A stretch of DNA of 64,000 nucleotides, from NCBI RefSeq assembly GCF_014303395.1, contig NZ_CP060298.1:4917001-4981000 (forward strand). The letters are read 5' to 3'. The notes below the pieces were generated by a model. It worked only from the letters and a program-made list of their open reading frames with translations. It was not told the origin of the DNA and did not search any database. A program made the position numbers and the translations under genes. The stretch's first letter is position 1, and every line of letters starts with the position of its first letter. Positions 35,427 to 45,390 of this stretch are shown one piece after another. This DNA is from Nakamurella sp. PAMC28650 (GTDB lineage: Bacteria > Actinomycetota > Actinomycetes > Mycobacteriales > Nakamurellaceae).

Positions 35427-37171
35427 CGGTGGTCGCCCTCCCTCGAGTCGGAAAGTCCCGGCCAGGCGATGACGGCCCCGGCCGGCAGGGCCCCGGCCAG
35501 CCCGTGGTGGCTCCAGTCCCGGGTGTCCAGCGGGTCAGGTGCACCGTCGGACGGTTCGTCGACCTCGTCGCCACCGATGCGCAGCGACAGCGGCGAGGAG
35601 CCCACCAGGGTGTCGGTCACCAGCGGGAGCGTCAGCCGGAAGCGTGCTCCCTTTCCGGGTGCGCCGGAAGCCTGCAGCCAACCGCCGTGCAGACGTGCGT
35701 CCTCCAGCGAGATGGCCAGACCCAGCCCGGTCCCGCCGGTCTGGCGCTGGCGGGACGGATCCGCCCGCCAGAACCGGTTGAAGACCAGCCCGGCCTCGCC
35801 TGGCTTCAACCCCACGCCGTGATCGGTGACGGTGATGGCCAGTACCTTCTCGTCGCTGGCCAGCTCCACGTCGATCACGCTGCCATCGGCGTGGTCGATC
35901 GCGTTGTTCAGCAGGTTGCGCAGGATCCTCTCCACCCGGCGGCTGTCGATCTCGGCCAGCACGGGATGGTCCGGCACGTTCGACACGATCTTCGTCCCGG
36001 CTTTCGCCAGCAGTGGTTCCGAGGCCCTGACGCAGGAGGCGATGATCCCTCGGATGTCGACGCGCTCGGGGGCCAGCTCGGCCATTCCCGCGTCATAGCG
36101 GCTGATCTCGAGCAGGTCGGCGAGCAGGGTCTCGAACCTGTCGAGCTCGTTGACCAACAACTCGGTGGACCGGCCGAGGTGGGGCGGGAGGTCCTCGCGG
36201 CTGTCGTAGAGCAGGTCGGCCGCCATCCGGACGGTGGTGACCGGGGTCCGGAGCTCGTGCGAGACGTCGGAGGTGAAGCGGCGCTGAAGGTTCCCGAATT
36301 CCTCGAGCTGCCGGATCTGGGCGCGGATGGCGTCGGCCATCCCGTTGAAGGACCGGGCCAGGGTGGTCAGCTCGATCGGACCTCTGACGGGCATCCGCTC
36401 GGCCAGATCGCCGGCGGCGAGCCGCTGGGCGACCGCTGCCGCGCGGCGGACGGGGCGGACCACCTGCAGCGCGACCAGCACGGCGATGACGGTCAGTGCG
36501 AACGCCAGACCCGCGCCGCCGAGCAACAGGGTGTTCTGCACGACGGCGGCGGTGGTCCGATCGGCCGTCAGGGGGAAGATCAGGAAGACCGAGAAGGTGT
36601 CCGTGCTGGTCGACGCGGGCGAGCCGACGACGAGCGCGGGCACGTTGACCCCCTCCCGCTTCACCGTCGTGTACTGGGAGGCGATGTAACCGGCCGAGAC
36701 GCGGGCACTGAGCGCGCTCGGCACGTCGCCGACGAAACCCTGCGCGAGGGTCGGGTCGGTCGGCACGATCACCGGGTCGAAGGCTCCCGTGTTGCTGCCC
36801 TGGGCGTTGGAATCGGTGGCCAGGGCCGGGTTCCCGAGCTTCTGCAGGGTCAGGGCCAGCGCCGACTTGAGCGAGGTGGGATCGGCGTCTGCGCCCTGCA
36901 GATCCGACTCCACCGTCTGGGCGGCCTTCTCGACCTCGGCGATGGCCACGTTCAGCCGGGAGGTGAGCAGGCCCTTGGTGATCTGCTGCTGCAGGATGAC
37001 GCCGACCCCGAACATCGCCAGCGTCGAGAAGAAGAGGGTCAGCACGATCACCCGGAGCAGCAGCGATCGGCCCCAGAAGGACAGGGCAGCACGGAATCTC
37101 GAGCCCCGCGACCGCGGTGCGGGAGCCCGCCGCCCGGCCATCGTCGTCGCCGGCGATGGACTTCCGGTCAC
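35423..37171 (-). CDS. mtrB: Sensor histidine kinase MtrB
   Basis: A membrane kinase of about 582 residues: TM1 (LLLRVIVLTLFFSTLAMFGVGVIL), an extracytoplasmic sensor of about 150 residues, TM2 (LLLGGAGLAFALTVIAVLVALQV), a HAMP domain (RRAAAVAQRLAAGDLAERMPV), the phosphoacceptor box FTSDVSHELRTPVTTV, and an HATPase domain (NLLNNAIDHADG, DHGVGLKPGE, GGTGLGLAIS). The GTG at 37171 overlaps the mtrA stop as GTGA; the ATG at 37141 (MAGRRAP) is the alternative start. MtrB controls MtrA and links cell-wall metabolism with division. Confidence 0.95.
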   Translation of the reverse strand: MTGSPSPATTMAGRRAPAPRSRGSRFRAALSFWGRSLLLRVIVLTLFFSTLAMFGVGVILQQQITKGLLTSRLNVAIAEVEKAAQTVESDLQGADADPTSLKSALALTLQKLGNPALATDSNAQGSNTGAFDPVIVPTDPTLAQGFVGDVPSALSARVSAGYIASQYTTVKREGVNVPALVVGSPASTSTDTFSVFLIFPLTADRTTAAVVQNTLLLGGAGLAFALTVIAVLVALQVVRPVRRAAAVAQRLAAGDLAERMPVRGPIELTTLARSFNGMADAIRAQIRQLEEFGNLQRRFTSDVSHELRTPVTTVRMAADLLYDSREDLPPHLGRSTELLVNELDRFETLLADLLEISRYDAGMAELAPERVDIRGIIASCVRASEPLLAKAGTKIVSNVPDHPVLAEIDSRRVERILRNLLNNAIDHADGSVIDVELASDEKVLAITVTDHGVGLKPGEAGLVFNRFWRADPSRQRQTGGTGLGLAISLEDARLHGGWLQASGAPGKGARFRLTLPLVTDTLVGSSPLSLRIGGDEVDEPSDGAPDPLDTRDWSHHGLAGALPAGAVIAWPGLSDSREGDHR

Positions 37172-37845
37172 GCGATGCCGGCCTTGTAGCCCACTCCTCG
37201 GACCGTGACGACGACCTCCGGTCGCTCCGGGTCCTTCTCGATCTTGCTGCGCAGTCGCTGGACGTGGACGTTGACCAGCCGGGTGTCGGCGGCGTGGCGG
37301 TAGCCCCAGACCTGCTCCAGCAGCACCTCCCGGGTGAACACCTGACGCGGCTTGCGGGCCAGCGCGACCAGCAGGTCGAATTCCAGCGGTGTCAGCGGGA
37401 TGGGCTCGTTGTCCCTGGTCACCTGGTGTCCGAGCACGTCGATCTCGATGTCGGCCACCCGTAGCCGCTCGGCGGTGCCGATGTCGGCGTGCCGGAGCCT
37501 GGCCCGGATCCGGGCGGTCAGCTCCTTGGGCTTGAACGGCTTCATGACGTAGTCGTCGGCTCCGGATTCGAGGCCCAGCACCACATCGACGGTGTCCGTC
37601 TTGGCCGTCAGCATGATGATCGGGATGCCGGATTCGGCCCGGATCTCCTTGCAGACGTCCAGCCCGGACGTGCCCGGCAGCATCAGGTCCAGCAGCACCA
37701 GGTCGGGGTGGGTCTCGCGGAAGACCTCCAGCGCTTTGGCGCCGTCGCGGACCACGGCGGTGTCGAAGCCCTCCCCACGCAGCACGATGGTCAGCATCTC
37801 GGCCAGGGCTGGGTCGTCGTCGACCACCAGAACGCGCGCTTTCAT
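37168..37845 (-). CDS. mtrA: Response regulator MtrA
   Basis: A 225-residue OmpR/PhoB-type regulator. The acidic pocket (VVDDD, residues 8-11), the phosphoacceptor D53 in LVLLDLMLPG, the T in MLTAKTD and the lysine in VMKPFKPKEL are all in place. The C-terminal winged helix shows LTPLEFDLLVALARKPRQVFTREVLLEQVWGY and TRLVNVHVQRLRSKIE, the MtrA type. MtrA controls cell-wall hydrolase and replication-linked genes in actinobacteria. It is first gene of the mtrA-mtrB-lpqB operon and is divergent from a membrane-protein gene across 117 bp. Confidence 0.97.
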   Translation of the reverse strand: MKARVLVVDDDPALAEMLTIVLRGEGFDTAVVRDGAKALEVFRETHPDLVLLDLMLPGTSGLDVCKEIRAESGIPIIMLTAKTDTVDVVLGLESGADDYVMKPFKPKELTARIRARLRHADIGTAERLRVADIEIDVLGHQVTRDNEPIPLTPLEFDLLVALARKPRQVFTREVLLEQVWGYRHAADTRLVNVHVQRLRSKIEKDPERPEVVVTVRGVGYKAGIA

Positions 37846-37962
37846 GCCCCCATGGTGTCACCCCATCGGACCTGATGGGTGCAGGTGCCACCCGATGGCG
37901 CCCGGCCGTGCGCGTGGGGCGTGCGCGACGAGCCGCGACGGGCTCCGTGGAAGGATGACCCG

Positions 37963-38865
37963 GTGACCATCCCGCCGTACCCGATGTCCAACGATCCGTC
38001 CCAGAGCGCTCCGCAACCCGGCATGTACCCGCTGCGACCGCTGGCCATCGGCGAGATCTTCGGTGCCGCTGCCCGCGTCGCGGTGCGGCATCTCCTGGTG
38101 CTGGCGCCGCTGGCGTTCGTCATCTCGGCGGTGGGCCTGGGGGTGCAGTTCTCCATCCTGGCGTCGAACGGAGCCCTGGGCGACTACGCCTCCGGGCAGC
38201 TCACCGCCGTTCCGGCGGGAGCGACGCCGGCCGAGCTCAACGACATCCTGCGCAGGCTCTACACGGACTTCCTGCCGGCCGTCGGCCTGAGCACGCTCGT
38301 CTCGCTGATCGGCGCCCCCATCCTGGCTGCGGTCGCGACTCCGTTCGCGGCGCTGGGTGCGACGTCGAGGGTGAGCCACAACAACGCCGGCCTCGCCAGG
38401 TTGCGCGGGCGGTGGCCGGTGCTGCTGGGCACCGGGGTCGTGGTCGGACTGGCCGTCGGCATCGGTTCCCTCCTGCTCGTGGTCCCGGGCGTGATGGCGT
38501 ACCTGATCCTGATGCCGGCCGGTCCGGTGGCAGCCATGGAGGGTTCCTCGCTGCGGGACACGCTCCGGCGGGCGGCCGTGGTCAGCAAGGGGTTCAGGGG
38601 ACGACTTTTCGGCGTCGGCATCCTGACCGGACTGATCGCCGGCGGAATCAGCCTGGTGGTCTCCTCGGTGGTCGGCAGCCTGGTCGGCACCTCGAACGGG
38701 ACCACCCACCTATTGGCCACCTCGGTGGTGTCCCTGCTGGTCGGAGCCTTCACGACCGCGTGGAGCGCCAGTGTGGTCGCGATGCTCTACATCGACATCC
38801 GGATCCGGCGCGAGGGCCTGGCCGGGGCTCTCCTGGCCGCGGCCAGTCCGTCGCCGTTCAGCTGA
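37963..38865 (+). CDS. Multi-pass membrane protein (GdpP-membrane-domain-like)
   Basis: A 300-residue protein with a proline-rich cytoplasmic start and about six hydrophobic helices, among them LLVLAPLAFVISAVGLGVQFSIL, GLSTLVSLIGAPILAAVATPF, VLLGTGVVVGLAVGIGSLLLVV and HLLATSVVSLLVGAFTTAWSASVVAMLY. The opening LRPLAIGEIFGAAARVAVRHLLVL and the ending YIDIRIRREGL are the pattern of the actinobacterial 'glycerophosphoryl diester phosphodiesterase membrane domain' family, function unknown. The GTG at 37963 has an AAGGA site; the open frame upstream is less protein-like. It converges on tmk with 12 bp between. Confidence 0.78.
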   Translation: MTIPPYPMSNDPSQSAPQPGMYPLRPLAIGEIFGAAARVAVRHLLVLAPLAFVISAVGLGVQFSILASNGALGDYASGQLTAVPAGATPAELNDILRRLYTDFLPAVGLSTLVSLIGAPILAAVATPFAALGATSRVSHNNAGLARLRGRWPVLLGTGVVVGLAVGIGSLLLVVPGVMAYLILMPAGPVAAMEGSSLRDTLRRAAVVSKGFRGRLFGVGILTGLIAGGISLVVSSVVGSLVGTSNGTTHLLATSVVSLLVGAFTTAWSASVVAMLYIDIRIRREGLAGALLAAASPSPFS

Positions 38866-38877
38866 GCTGGGCGGGGT

Positions 38878-39519
38878 TCAGCTCGTCAGCTCCTCCAGCA
38901 GGTCGATCGGGGGGCCTTCGCCGGGCGTCAGGACCGTCCACGGCGAGAGGTAGTGCTCGGCGGCGAACCTCCGGTACATCGCCCCGGTCCGTGCCTGCAG
39001 CCCGGCGTCCGCCTCGAACCGGTCCAGCGCGCGGGTGCCGTCCGCATCGGCCCGCCCCCTGGCCCGTTGCGCCGCCACCTCCTGAGGAGTGGCCAGCAGC
39101 ACCTGACGGTCCGGGATGGGCAGGTCGAACCGCCCGATCTCCAGGTCGCGTACCCACTCCGGAAATCCGGTGTCGACCTCGGGAGCGCCGAGTCGGGCCG
39201 CGCCGTACGCGGCGTTGGAGCTGACGTAGCGGTCCAGCAGCACCAGGTCGTGCTGCTCGAGGAGGTCCCGGATCTCCTGCGCCGCAGCACGTCTGTCGAG
39301 CGCGAACAGCAGGGCGGGGCCGTACACGGAGTCCGACAGGTCGCCGAGTCGGCCGTAGAGCGCATCCTGCACCAGGTCGGCGTGGACGTCGACGCCGTAC
39401 CGGGGGAAGGCCATCGTCGCGATGGCCAGCCCGGCCGCCCGCGCCTGCCCGGCCAGGGTCCCGGTCAGTGTCTGCTTCCCCGAACCGTCCAGTCCCTCGA
39501 TCACGATCAGTCGGCCCAC
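38878..39519 (-). CDS. tmk: Thymidylate kinase
   Basis: A 213-residue dTMP kinase making dTDP. The P-loop is IEGLDGSGKQTL, the substrate-binding FPRYG follows, then LLFALDRRAA, the DRY motif in LLDRYVSSNAAYGAARLG, and the Arg-rich lid region ARGRADADGTRALDRFE. The sequence is of the mycobacterial type (FPRYG, SVYGPALLFALDR). It is in the expected place next to mtrA and sahH (Rv3247c). It starts at an ATG at 39519 and is divergent from the FKBP gene across 102 bp. Confidence 0.94.
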   Translation of the reverse strand: MGRLIVIEGLDGSGKQTLTGTLAGQARAAGLAIATMAFPRYGVDVHADLVQDALYGRLGDLSDSVYGPALLFALDRRAAAQEIRDLLEQHDLVLLDRYVSSNAAYGAARLGAPEVDTGFPEWVRDLEIGRFDLPIPDRQVLLATPQEVAAQRARGRADADGTRALDRFEADAGLQARTGAMYRRFAAEHYLSPWTVLTPGEGPPIDLLEELTS

Positions 39520-39621
39520 GCGCTGAACCCTATCGTCAGCCGTAGGGGGGTCTGGTCGTCATCCGGCGGTCGGGTCGGCTCGATTCCACCACCCGGCCGC
39601 ACCGATGGTTGGATGGTCGGC

Positions 39622-39996
39622 ATGACGAATCCATCAGCCAGCAAGCCCGAGGTCGACTTCCCCACCGGCGAACCGCCCGCCGAGTTGGTCATCCGCGACA
39701 TCACCGTCGGGACCGGGGCGGAAGCCGTACCGGGCGCGAAGGTCACCGTGCACTACCTCGGCGTCGAATTCGCCACCGGCGACGAGTTCGACTCTTCGTG
39801 GAACCGTGGCGAGTCCATCGAGTTCCCGCTCCGCGGCCTGATCCAGGGCTGGCAGGACGGCATCCCCGGGATGAAGGTCGGCGGCCGCCGCGAGCTCGTC
39901 ATCCCGCCGCACCTCGCCTACGGTGCGGCCGGCTCCGGGCACCGGCTCTCCGGCCAGACCCTGATCTTCATCATCGATCTGCTCGCCGTCGCCTAG
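39622..39996 (+). CDS. FKBP-type peptidyl-prolyl cis-trans isomerase
   Basis: A 124-residue single FKBP domain, cytoplasmic. Active-site pieces: VTVHYLGVEFATGDEFDSSW, the EFPLRGLIQGWQDGIPGMKVGGRRELVIPPHLAYG strand pair, and the terminal LIFIIDLLAV. It should catalyse prolyl isomerisation during protein folding. ATG at 39622 (MTNPSASKPEVDFP) is preferred; an in-frame ATG at 39613 adds three residues. The gene is followed by the C-type intergenic repeat and a terminator shared with sahH. Confidence 0.94.
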   Translation: MTNPSASKPEVDFPTGEPPAELVIRDITVGTGAEAVPGAKVTVHYLGVEFATGDEFDSSWNRGESIEFPLRGLIQGWQDGIPGMKVGGRRELVIPPHLAYGAAGSGHRLSGQTLIFIIDLLAVA

Positions 39997-40029
39997 CCGC
40001 CCCTGATCCCGGTGGCTGGGGTCCCGGTG

Positions 40030-40129
40030 GCGTGGATCAACTTCGTAGGCATGGGCGAAAGTGATGACTCCTGTCACTCCAGTCCCAAATCGGCCACTTT
40101 GATCCATGCCAACGATGTTGATCCATGCG
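40030..40129 (+). repeat. Related palindromic intergenic repeat, element C
   Basis: A stretch of about 100 bp with inverted ends: GTGGATCAACTTCGTAGG near 40032 against the complement of the right end 40104-40129, matching at most positions. The ends share GATCAACTTC with the 101-bp repeats A and B, the length is similar, and the centre contains GTCAC and GTCCC four bases apart, as do the A and B centres in a different order. The rest of the centre is not alignable by eye, so it may be a second subfamily. Confidence 0.65.
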
Positions 40130-40151
40130 GAACCCGGGACCCGCCCACGAC

Positions 40152-40186
40152 GAAGCCCCGCGAAGCATCGAGCTTCGCGGGGCTTC
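40152..40186. terminator. Bidirectional terminator between the FKBP gene and sahH
   Basis: A perfect 15-bp stem (40152-40166 and 40172-40186) with a 5-nt loop, located between two convergent genes and 48 nt past the sahH stop. Confidence 0.75.
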
Positions 40187-40234
40187 TGTCATCTGGATCC
40201 GGGTAGGTCGATCCTCTGTGTCAGGGCAGGCTGA

Positions 40235-41728
<1,494 letters not shown>

Positions 41729-41906
41729 TGAGTTTGCTCCTCGAGCAGGTCATCTGCGCCACGTCAGCCGTAGCGCTCCACGGCCGGACTCGGGCGGCAG
41801 CCCTGCACCGGACGCCCGGAGTCGTCTTGCCACGGGCGTGCATGTCGACACCAGGGTAGCTGCTACGGGACCGATCAAGGCCAGAGCACACCGATCGTGC
41901 CGGATC

Positions 41907-43163
41907 TCATCCCGTGGTCGGACCCGCACCGGGACGATGGGTCGACTCATAGGCGAGCGAGCTCTCGACGAGAGCATCAGGCCGATTCCTGACCTGCAGC
42001 GTGGGCGAGAGCTGCACCGATGCGGCCAGCGTGGCCAGGGTGCCGACGGACAGGACGTCACCGGAAGGTGCCTGTACGACGATCGTCGCTTTCCCCCACC
42101 TCGTCCATGCGACCTGCTTCCTGGCATTGACCATGATGTGCACCCCGCCGACGTCGATGGATCTGCTATCCGCGGCAAACTGCGCGTTCGTCTCCGAGCC
42201 CATCACCAAACTCTGCACGAACCCTCCGCCGGCGACGGTGGCGTGGACGTCGAGACAGTCGCCGTTGCCGGCCAACGGCGTCGCCCCCGATGCCGTCGTA
42301 CTCCGGCAGAGCGAGAGTCGTGGCCCACCCATCTGGGAGACAGAGGTCGAGCTCGTCGAACTGGCAGCGGTGTAGCCCTTCGGCGTCAGACCGATCCAGA
42401 TGTCGGGAGGAAGGACGGTCGGGACCTCTCGGATCGCAGACGCGAAGCCGGCCAGGTCAGGGTCCGCGACCCCCCCGCTGTAGACGCTGATCCAGTGCCC
42501 GTCGCCCAGTTGCCAGATGATCCGCGGGTCAGTAGGGATCGAATGATCGTGGAGCGACACCTCGGGCACGGTCACCAACCGGGCCCCATGACCGTTGATG
42601 GTGATGTTTCGGCTGTTCAGGTGGATGGTGTCGAACCGCGAGCCGACGTCGAGCGGCGGCTCCGCCGTGGTGATCCAATAGCCCCGGTAGCGACCGACGA
42701 CGGCGGTGGCCGGGTCCGCCGGATCGGTGCTGATGGGCGCATGCTCGTCCCAACCGACCTGCAGCGACGAAGGGCTGCTCTCCACCTGGGGTCCGTCCTG
42801 GTCGAACGACGTCCAGGTCCCTGGCACCGCGACAGGTGATCTCACGGCGAGGTCGCCCAGTCCCGCCAGAGCCGGATCCGAGGACGGGACGATCGAGGTG
42901 GCGGAGCTCCGGGGGCCCAGCGTCGCCGTCAGGTTCGCCCTCGACACCCCGACGGGTGTCGAGTTGGTCGGCGCTCCGAGCAGGGTGGCTGCGCTGGCGA
43001 CCAACAGGACGGCCGCCACGACTGAACCGGTTGCATACCAACGCCTTCGGCGCAGTTGACGCCGGTAACCACCCTGCACGGTCCGGAGCACCGCGGCTGC
43101 GGTCGGCGCGTCGTCGGAGATCGCGGCGAGGCGATCGTGCAGTTGCACGTCCTGGTCGTTCAT
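41907..43163 (-). CDS. Membrane protein coupled to a SigE-family sigma factor (putative anti-sigma)
   Basis: A 418-residue protein with a short cytoplasmic N-terminus (MNDQDVQLHDRLAAISDDAPTAAAVLRTV), a basic stretch, one membrane helix (YATGSVVAAVLLVASAATLLG, residues about 43-63) and about 350 extracytoplasmic residues with no signature I recognise. Its ATG overlaps the sigma-factor stop as ATGA, an arrangement typical of a sigma factor and its membrane regulator, so an anti-sigma role is inferred. No zinc-binding HxxxCxxC is present, which fits the SigE-family systems. The outer domain may sense a cell-envelope signal. Confidence 0.72.
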   Translation of the reverse strand: MNDQDVQLHDRLAAISDDAPTAAAVLRTVQGGYRRQLRRRRWYATGSVVAAVLLVASAATLLGAPTNSTPVGVSRANLTATLGPRSSATSIVPSSDPALAGLGDLAVRSPVAVPGTWTSFDQDGPQVESSPSSLQVGWDEHAPISTDPADPATAVVGRYRGYWITTAEPPLDVGSRFDTIHLNSRNITINGHGARLVTVPEVSLHDHSIPTDPRIIWQLGDGHWISVYSGGVADPDLAGFASAIREVPTVLPPDIWIGLTPKGYTAASSTSSTSVSQMGGPRLSLCRSTTASGATPLAGNGDCLDVHATVAGGGFVQSLVMGSETNAQFAADSRSIDVGGVHIMVNARKQVAWTRWGKATIVVQAPSGDVLSVGTLATLAASVQLSPTLQVRNRPDALVESSLAYESTHRPGAGPTTG

Positions 43164-43726
43164 CGGGTTTCTCCGACCTTGTCGGGGCGAAAGTTGCCGG
43201 GGCGAAAGTTGCCGGGGTCCGGGGACAGCTCGTTCCCGTGCACCTGGCCTGGCGGAGTTTCGCGCTCGCGGATGGCACTGAGACCACGGGAGACGTAGCT
43301 GCGGACCGCACCGGAGGAGCAGCGCAACTCGGCCGCGATGCGGTCGTCCGGGAGATCGAGGTAGTAGCGCAGGACGATGGCCGCCCGCTGTTGCTCCGGA
43401 AGGCCGAGCAACATCTGTTCGAGCTGATCGCGGTCGTCGACTGCCCCGCCCACGGACGGGCCCGCGGTCTCCGGAAGGTCGCCGGTCCGCGTCGCAGTGA
43501 TGAATCGACGACTCCAACTGCGCCGTTCCGACAGGAAGCCGTTGGTCACCATCGACCGGACGTAGGCCCCGGGGAACTCCATCCGGCCGATCTTGTTCCA
43601 CCGCAGGTGGGCCTTGATCAGCGCGTCCGCCAACACGTCGTGGGCGGCATCCCGATTCCCCGTCAGGAGACGTGCGTACCGACGCAGGGAGTCGAGCTCC
43701 CCCGACAGAAACTCCTCGAACGTCAT
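43160..43726 (-). CDS. SigE-family (ECF) RNA polymerase sigma factor
   Basis: A 188-residue sigma factor: region 2 (FLSGELDSLRRYARLLTGNRDAAHDVLADALIKAHLRW) and region 4 (LLGLPEQQRAAIVLRYYLDLPDDRIAAELRCSSGAVRSYVSRGLSAIR), typical of the actinobacterial 'SigE family'. The start at the ATG 43726 (MTFEEFLSG) is fixed by the fold. The C-terminal tail contains a duplicated GNFRP pair encoded by a 15-bp direct repeat near 43180-43215. It is coupled to the membrane protein downstream, and its promoter should lie in the 165-bp gap before the MFS gene end. Confidence 0.9.
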   Translation of the reverse strand: MTFEEFLSGELDSLRRYARLLTGNRDAAHDVLADALIKAHLRWNKIGRMEFPGAYVRSMVTNGFLSERRSWSRRFITATRTGDLPETAGPSVGGAVDDRDQLEQMLLGLPEQQRAAIVLRYYLDLPDDRIAAELRCSSGAVRSYVSRGLSAIRERETPPGQVHGNELSPDPGNFRPGNFRPDKVGETR

Positions 43727-43890
43727 CGATTCCCCTCGACCGACCACCGGAGCCACCTCGTACAGCGGCGGTTGATGACGTAACTCCGCTGGGCGGGATC
43801 CTGCATCGTCCGGAGGATCAAATTTCCGGATTCACCCGATCGCCACCGGCGCACCTGGCACCACTGGCGCACCGGGAGGCGCCACCCGGA

Positions 43891-45168
43891 TCAGTCGGCG
43901 ACCGGAGCGACCGCAGCGGCCGCAGCGGCCGCAGCGGATGCAGCAACCGCAGCGGCCGGCTCCCGCGCGGCACCGGAGGTCAGACCGGCCAGGCCGACCA
44001 GGATCAGGACCAGCAGCAGAGCGTGCAGCAGGCCGATGTGGCCACCGAGCAGGCCGATGGACGGGGGACCGACCAGGAACGCGAAGTACCCGATCGTGGC
44101 GACCGCGCTGACCCTGGCCGCAGCGACCGCAGGATCGTCGGCCGCTGCCGACATCCCGACCGGGAAGCCCAGGGCCGCACCGAGTCCCCACAGCACCACC
44201 CCGACGCCCGCGACCAGGGCGCTCGGCACGAAGATGACCACCAGCAACCCACCGGCAGCCAGCAGCGCCGACGCCCGGAGCACGGGCACCCGACCGAACC
44301 GGTCCAGCAGGAACACGCCGGCGATGCGGCCCACCGTCATCGCCGCCACGAAGATACCGAAGACGAAAGCACCGGCGGCGTTGCTGACGTGGTGTCCGTC
44401 GACCATGGCCAGCGCGAGCCAGTCGTTCGCGGATCCCTCGGCGAAGGCCATTCCCAGCACGATGAGGCCGATCAGGATGGTGCGGCGCTCCCGCCAGATG
44501 AGCAGACGGCTTCGCCAGCCCGCCGGCCGCCCTCCGCCGGGTGCCGCGGTGGGCGCGTCGGGGTGCGGCGGCAGCTTGCGCACCGCGAACATGACCCCGA
44601 CGACCATCACGACGGAGATGACGCCCAGGTGCGCGGCGATCGGGAGGTGCGCGAGTTCGGCCAGTGCCCCCAGCGCGGCCCCCGCGACCGTTCCGACGCT
44701 GAAGGCGGCGTGGAACAACGGCATCACCGTTCGCCCGAGGACCCTCTCGTTGGCCGCGCCCTCCACGTTCATCGAGACGTCGCACATGCCGACACCGGCC
44801 CCGAAGATCGCCAACCCGGCGACGACCGGCAGAGGCGCTGCGAACAGGGTTGCTCCGAGACCGGCGATCGCGAGTCCGATGGCGCTGCCGACCATCGCAC
44901 CGGCGATCGTCCTGACCGAGCCGAAATGCACGAGGACATGGCTCGAGAGGATCAGGCCGGCAATGGAACCGGCCGCCAGCCCGAAGACGATCCACCCCAT
45001 CTCGCTGGTGCTCGCATGCAGCGAGTCGCGGACCGAAGGGGTTCGGGACACCCAGCTCGACAGACCGATTCCGCAGAGTCCGAAGATCGCGAACACCGCG
45101 TTGCGCCATCCGACGATCTGCTCGCGGGTGAGCACTCCGGTGGTGGCCGGCCCGGCAACGTAGGTCAT
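43891..45168 (-). CDS. Major facilitator superfamily transporter
   Basis: A 425-residue MFS protein with twelve predicted helices in two halves. Visible are the loop-2 region SHVLVHFGSVRTIAGAMVG, GVGMCDVSMNVEGAANERVLGRTVMPLFHAAFSVGTVAGA (a fucose-permease/YbjJ-like stretch) and GRIAGVFLLDRFGRVPVLRASAL. The YbjJ-like similarity suggests a sugar or small-molecule carrier. The C-terminus ends in a run of alanines coded by GCAGCGGCC-type repeats (about 43905-43960). It is divergent from a LacI regulator, which probably controls it. Confidence 0.9.
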   Translation of the reverse strand: MTYVAGPATTGVLTREQIVGWRNAVFAIFGLCGIGLSSWVSRTPSVRDSLHASTSEMGWIVFGLAAGSIAGLILSSHVLVHFGSVRTIAGAMVGSAIGLAIAGLGATLFAAPLPVVAGLAIFGAGVGMCDVSMNVEGAANERVLGRTVMPLFHAAFSVGTVAGAALGALAELAHLPIAAHLGVISVVMVVGVMFAVRKLPPHPDAPTAAPGGGRPAGWRSRLLIWRERRTILIGLIVLGMAFAEGSANDWLALAMVDGHHVSNAAGAFVFGIFVAAMTVGRIAGVFLLDRFGRVPVLRASALLAAGGLLVVIFVPSALVAGVGVVLWGLGAALGFPVGMSAAADDPAVAAARVSAVATIGYFAFLVGPPSIGLLGGHIGLLHALLLVLILVGLAGLTSGAAREPAAAVAASAAAAAAAAVAPVAD

Positions 45169-45237
45169 GTCACTTTCCTGGTGCGGTTGATGCCGTCGAA
45201 GGCACGAAGAACGTCGTCAGGCTTTCGCTGAGCAGGG

Positions 45238-45251
45238 TCGAAACGATTCGA
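45238..45251. promoter_or_regulatory. Candidate LacI-type operator between the MFS and lacI-family genes
   Basis: TCGAAACGATTCGA is an imperfect 14-bp palindrome (TCGAA/TTCGA arms around ACGA) with a central CG-containing core, of the kind LacI/GalR regulators bind. It lies 70 bp upstream of the MFS start and 140 bp upstream of the regulator. The rest of this 222-bp divergent gap has no other feature I can support. Confidence 0.4.
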
Positions 45252-45390
45252 TCGACGTGATGCGACTAAGGTAGCGAGCGCATCCGGCGGGGTCAACCCC
45301 ACTCGGACGGCGGATCCGGCCGATCACTTCCGAGCCGTCGACGCGATGGGACGGCGCCGCCTCGGCGATGGACAGAAAGGGGTGGGTGCG

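Noticed and set aside
41729-41906. S-adenosylhomocysteine riboswitch upstream of sahH
   Set aside because: A GGAGCGCT stretch resembles part of the consensus, but the other conserved segments and pairing are missing.
43905-43960. GCAGCGGCC tandem repeats as a mobile or regulatory repeat
   Set aside because: They are in frame and code for the alanine-rich tail of the MFS transporter, ordinary low-complexity coding sequence.
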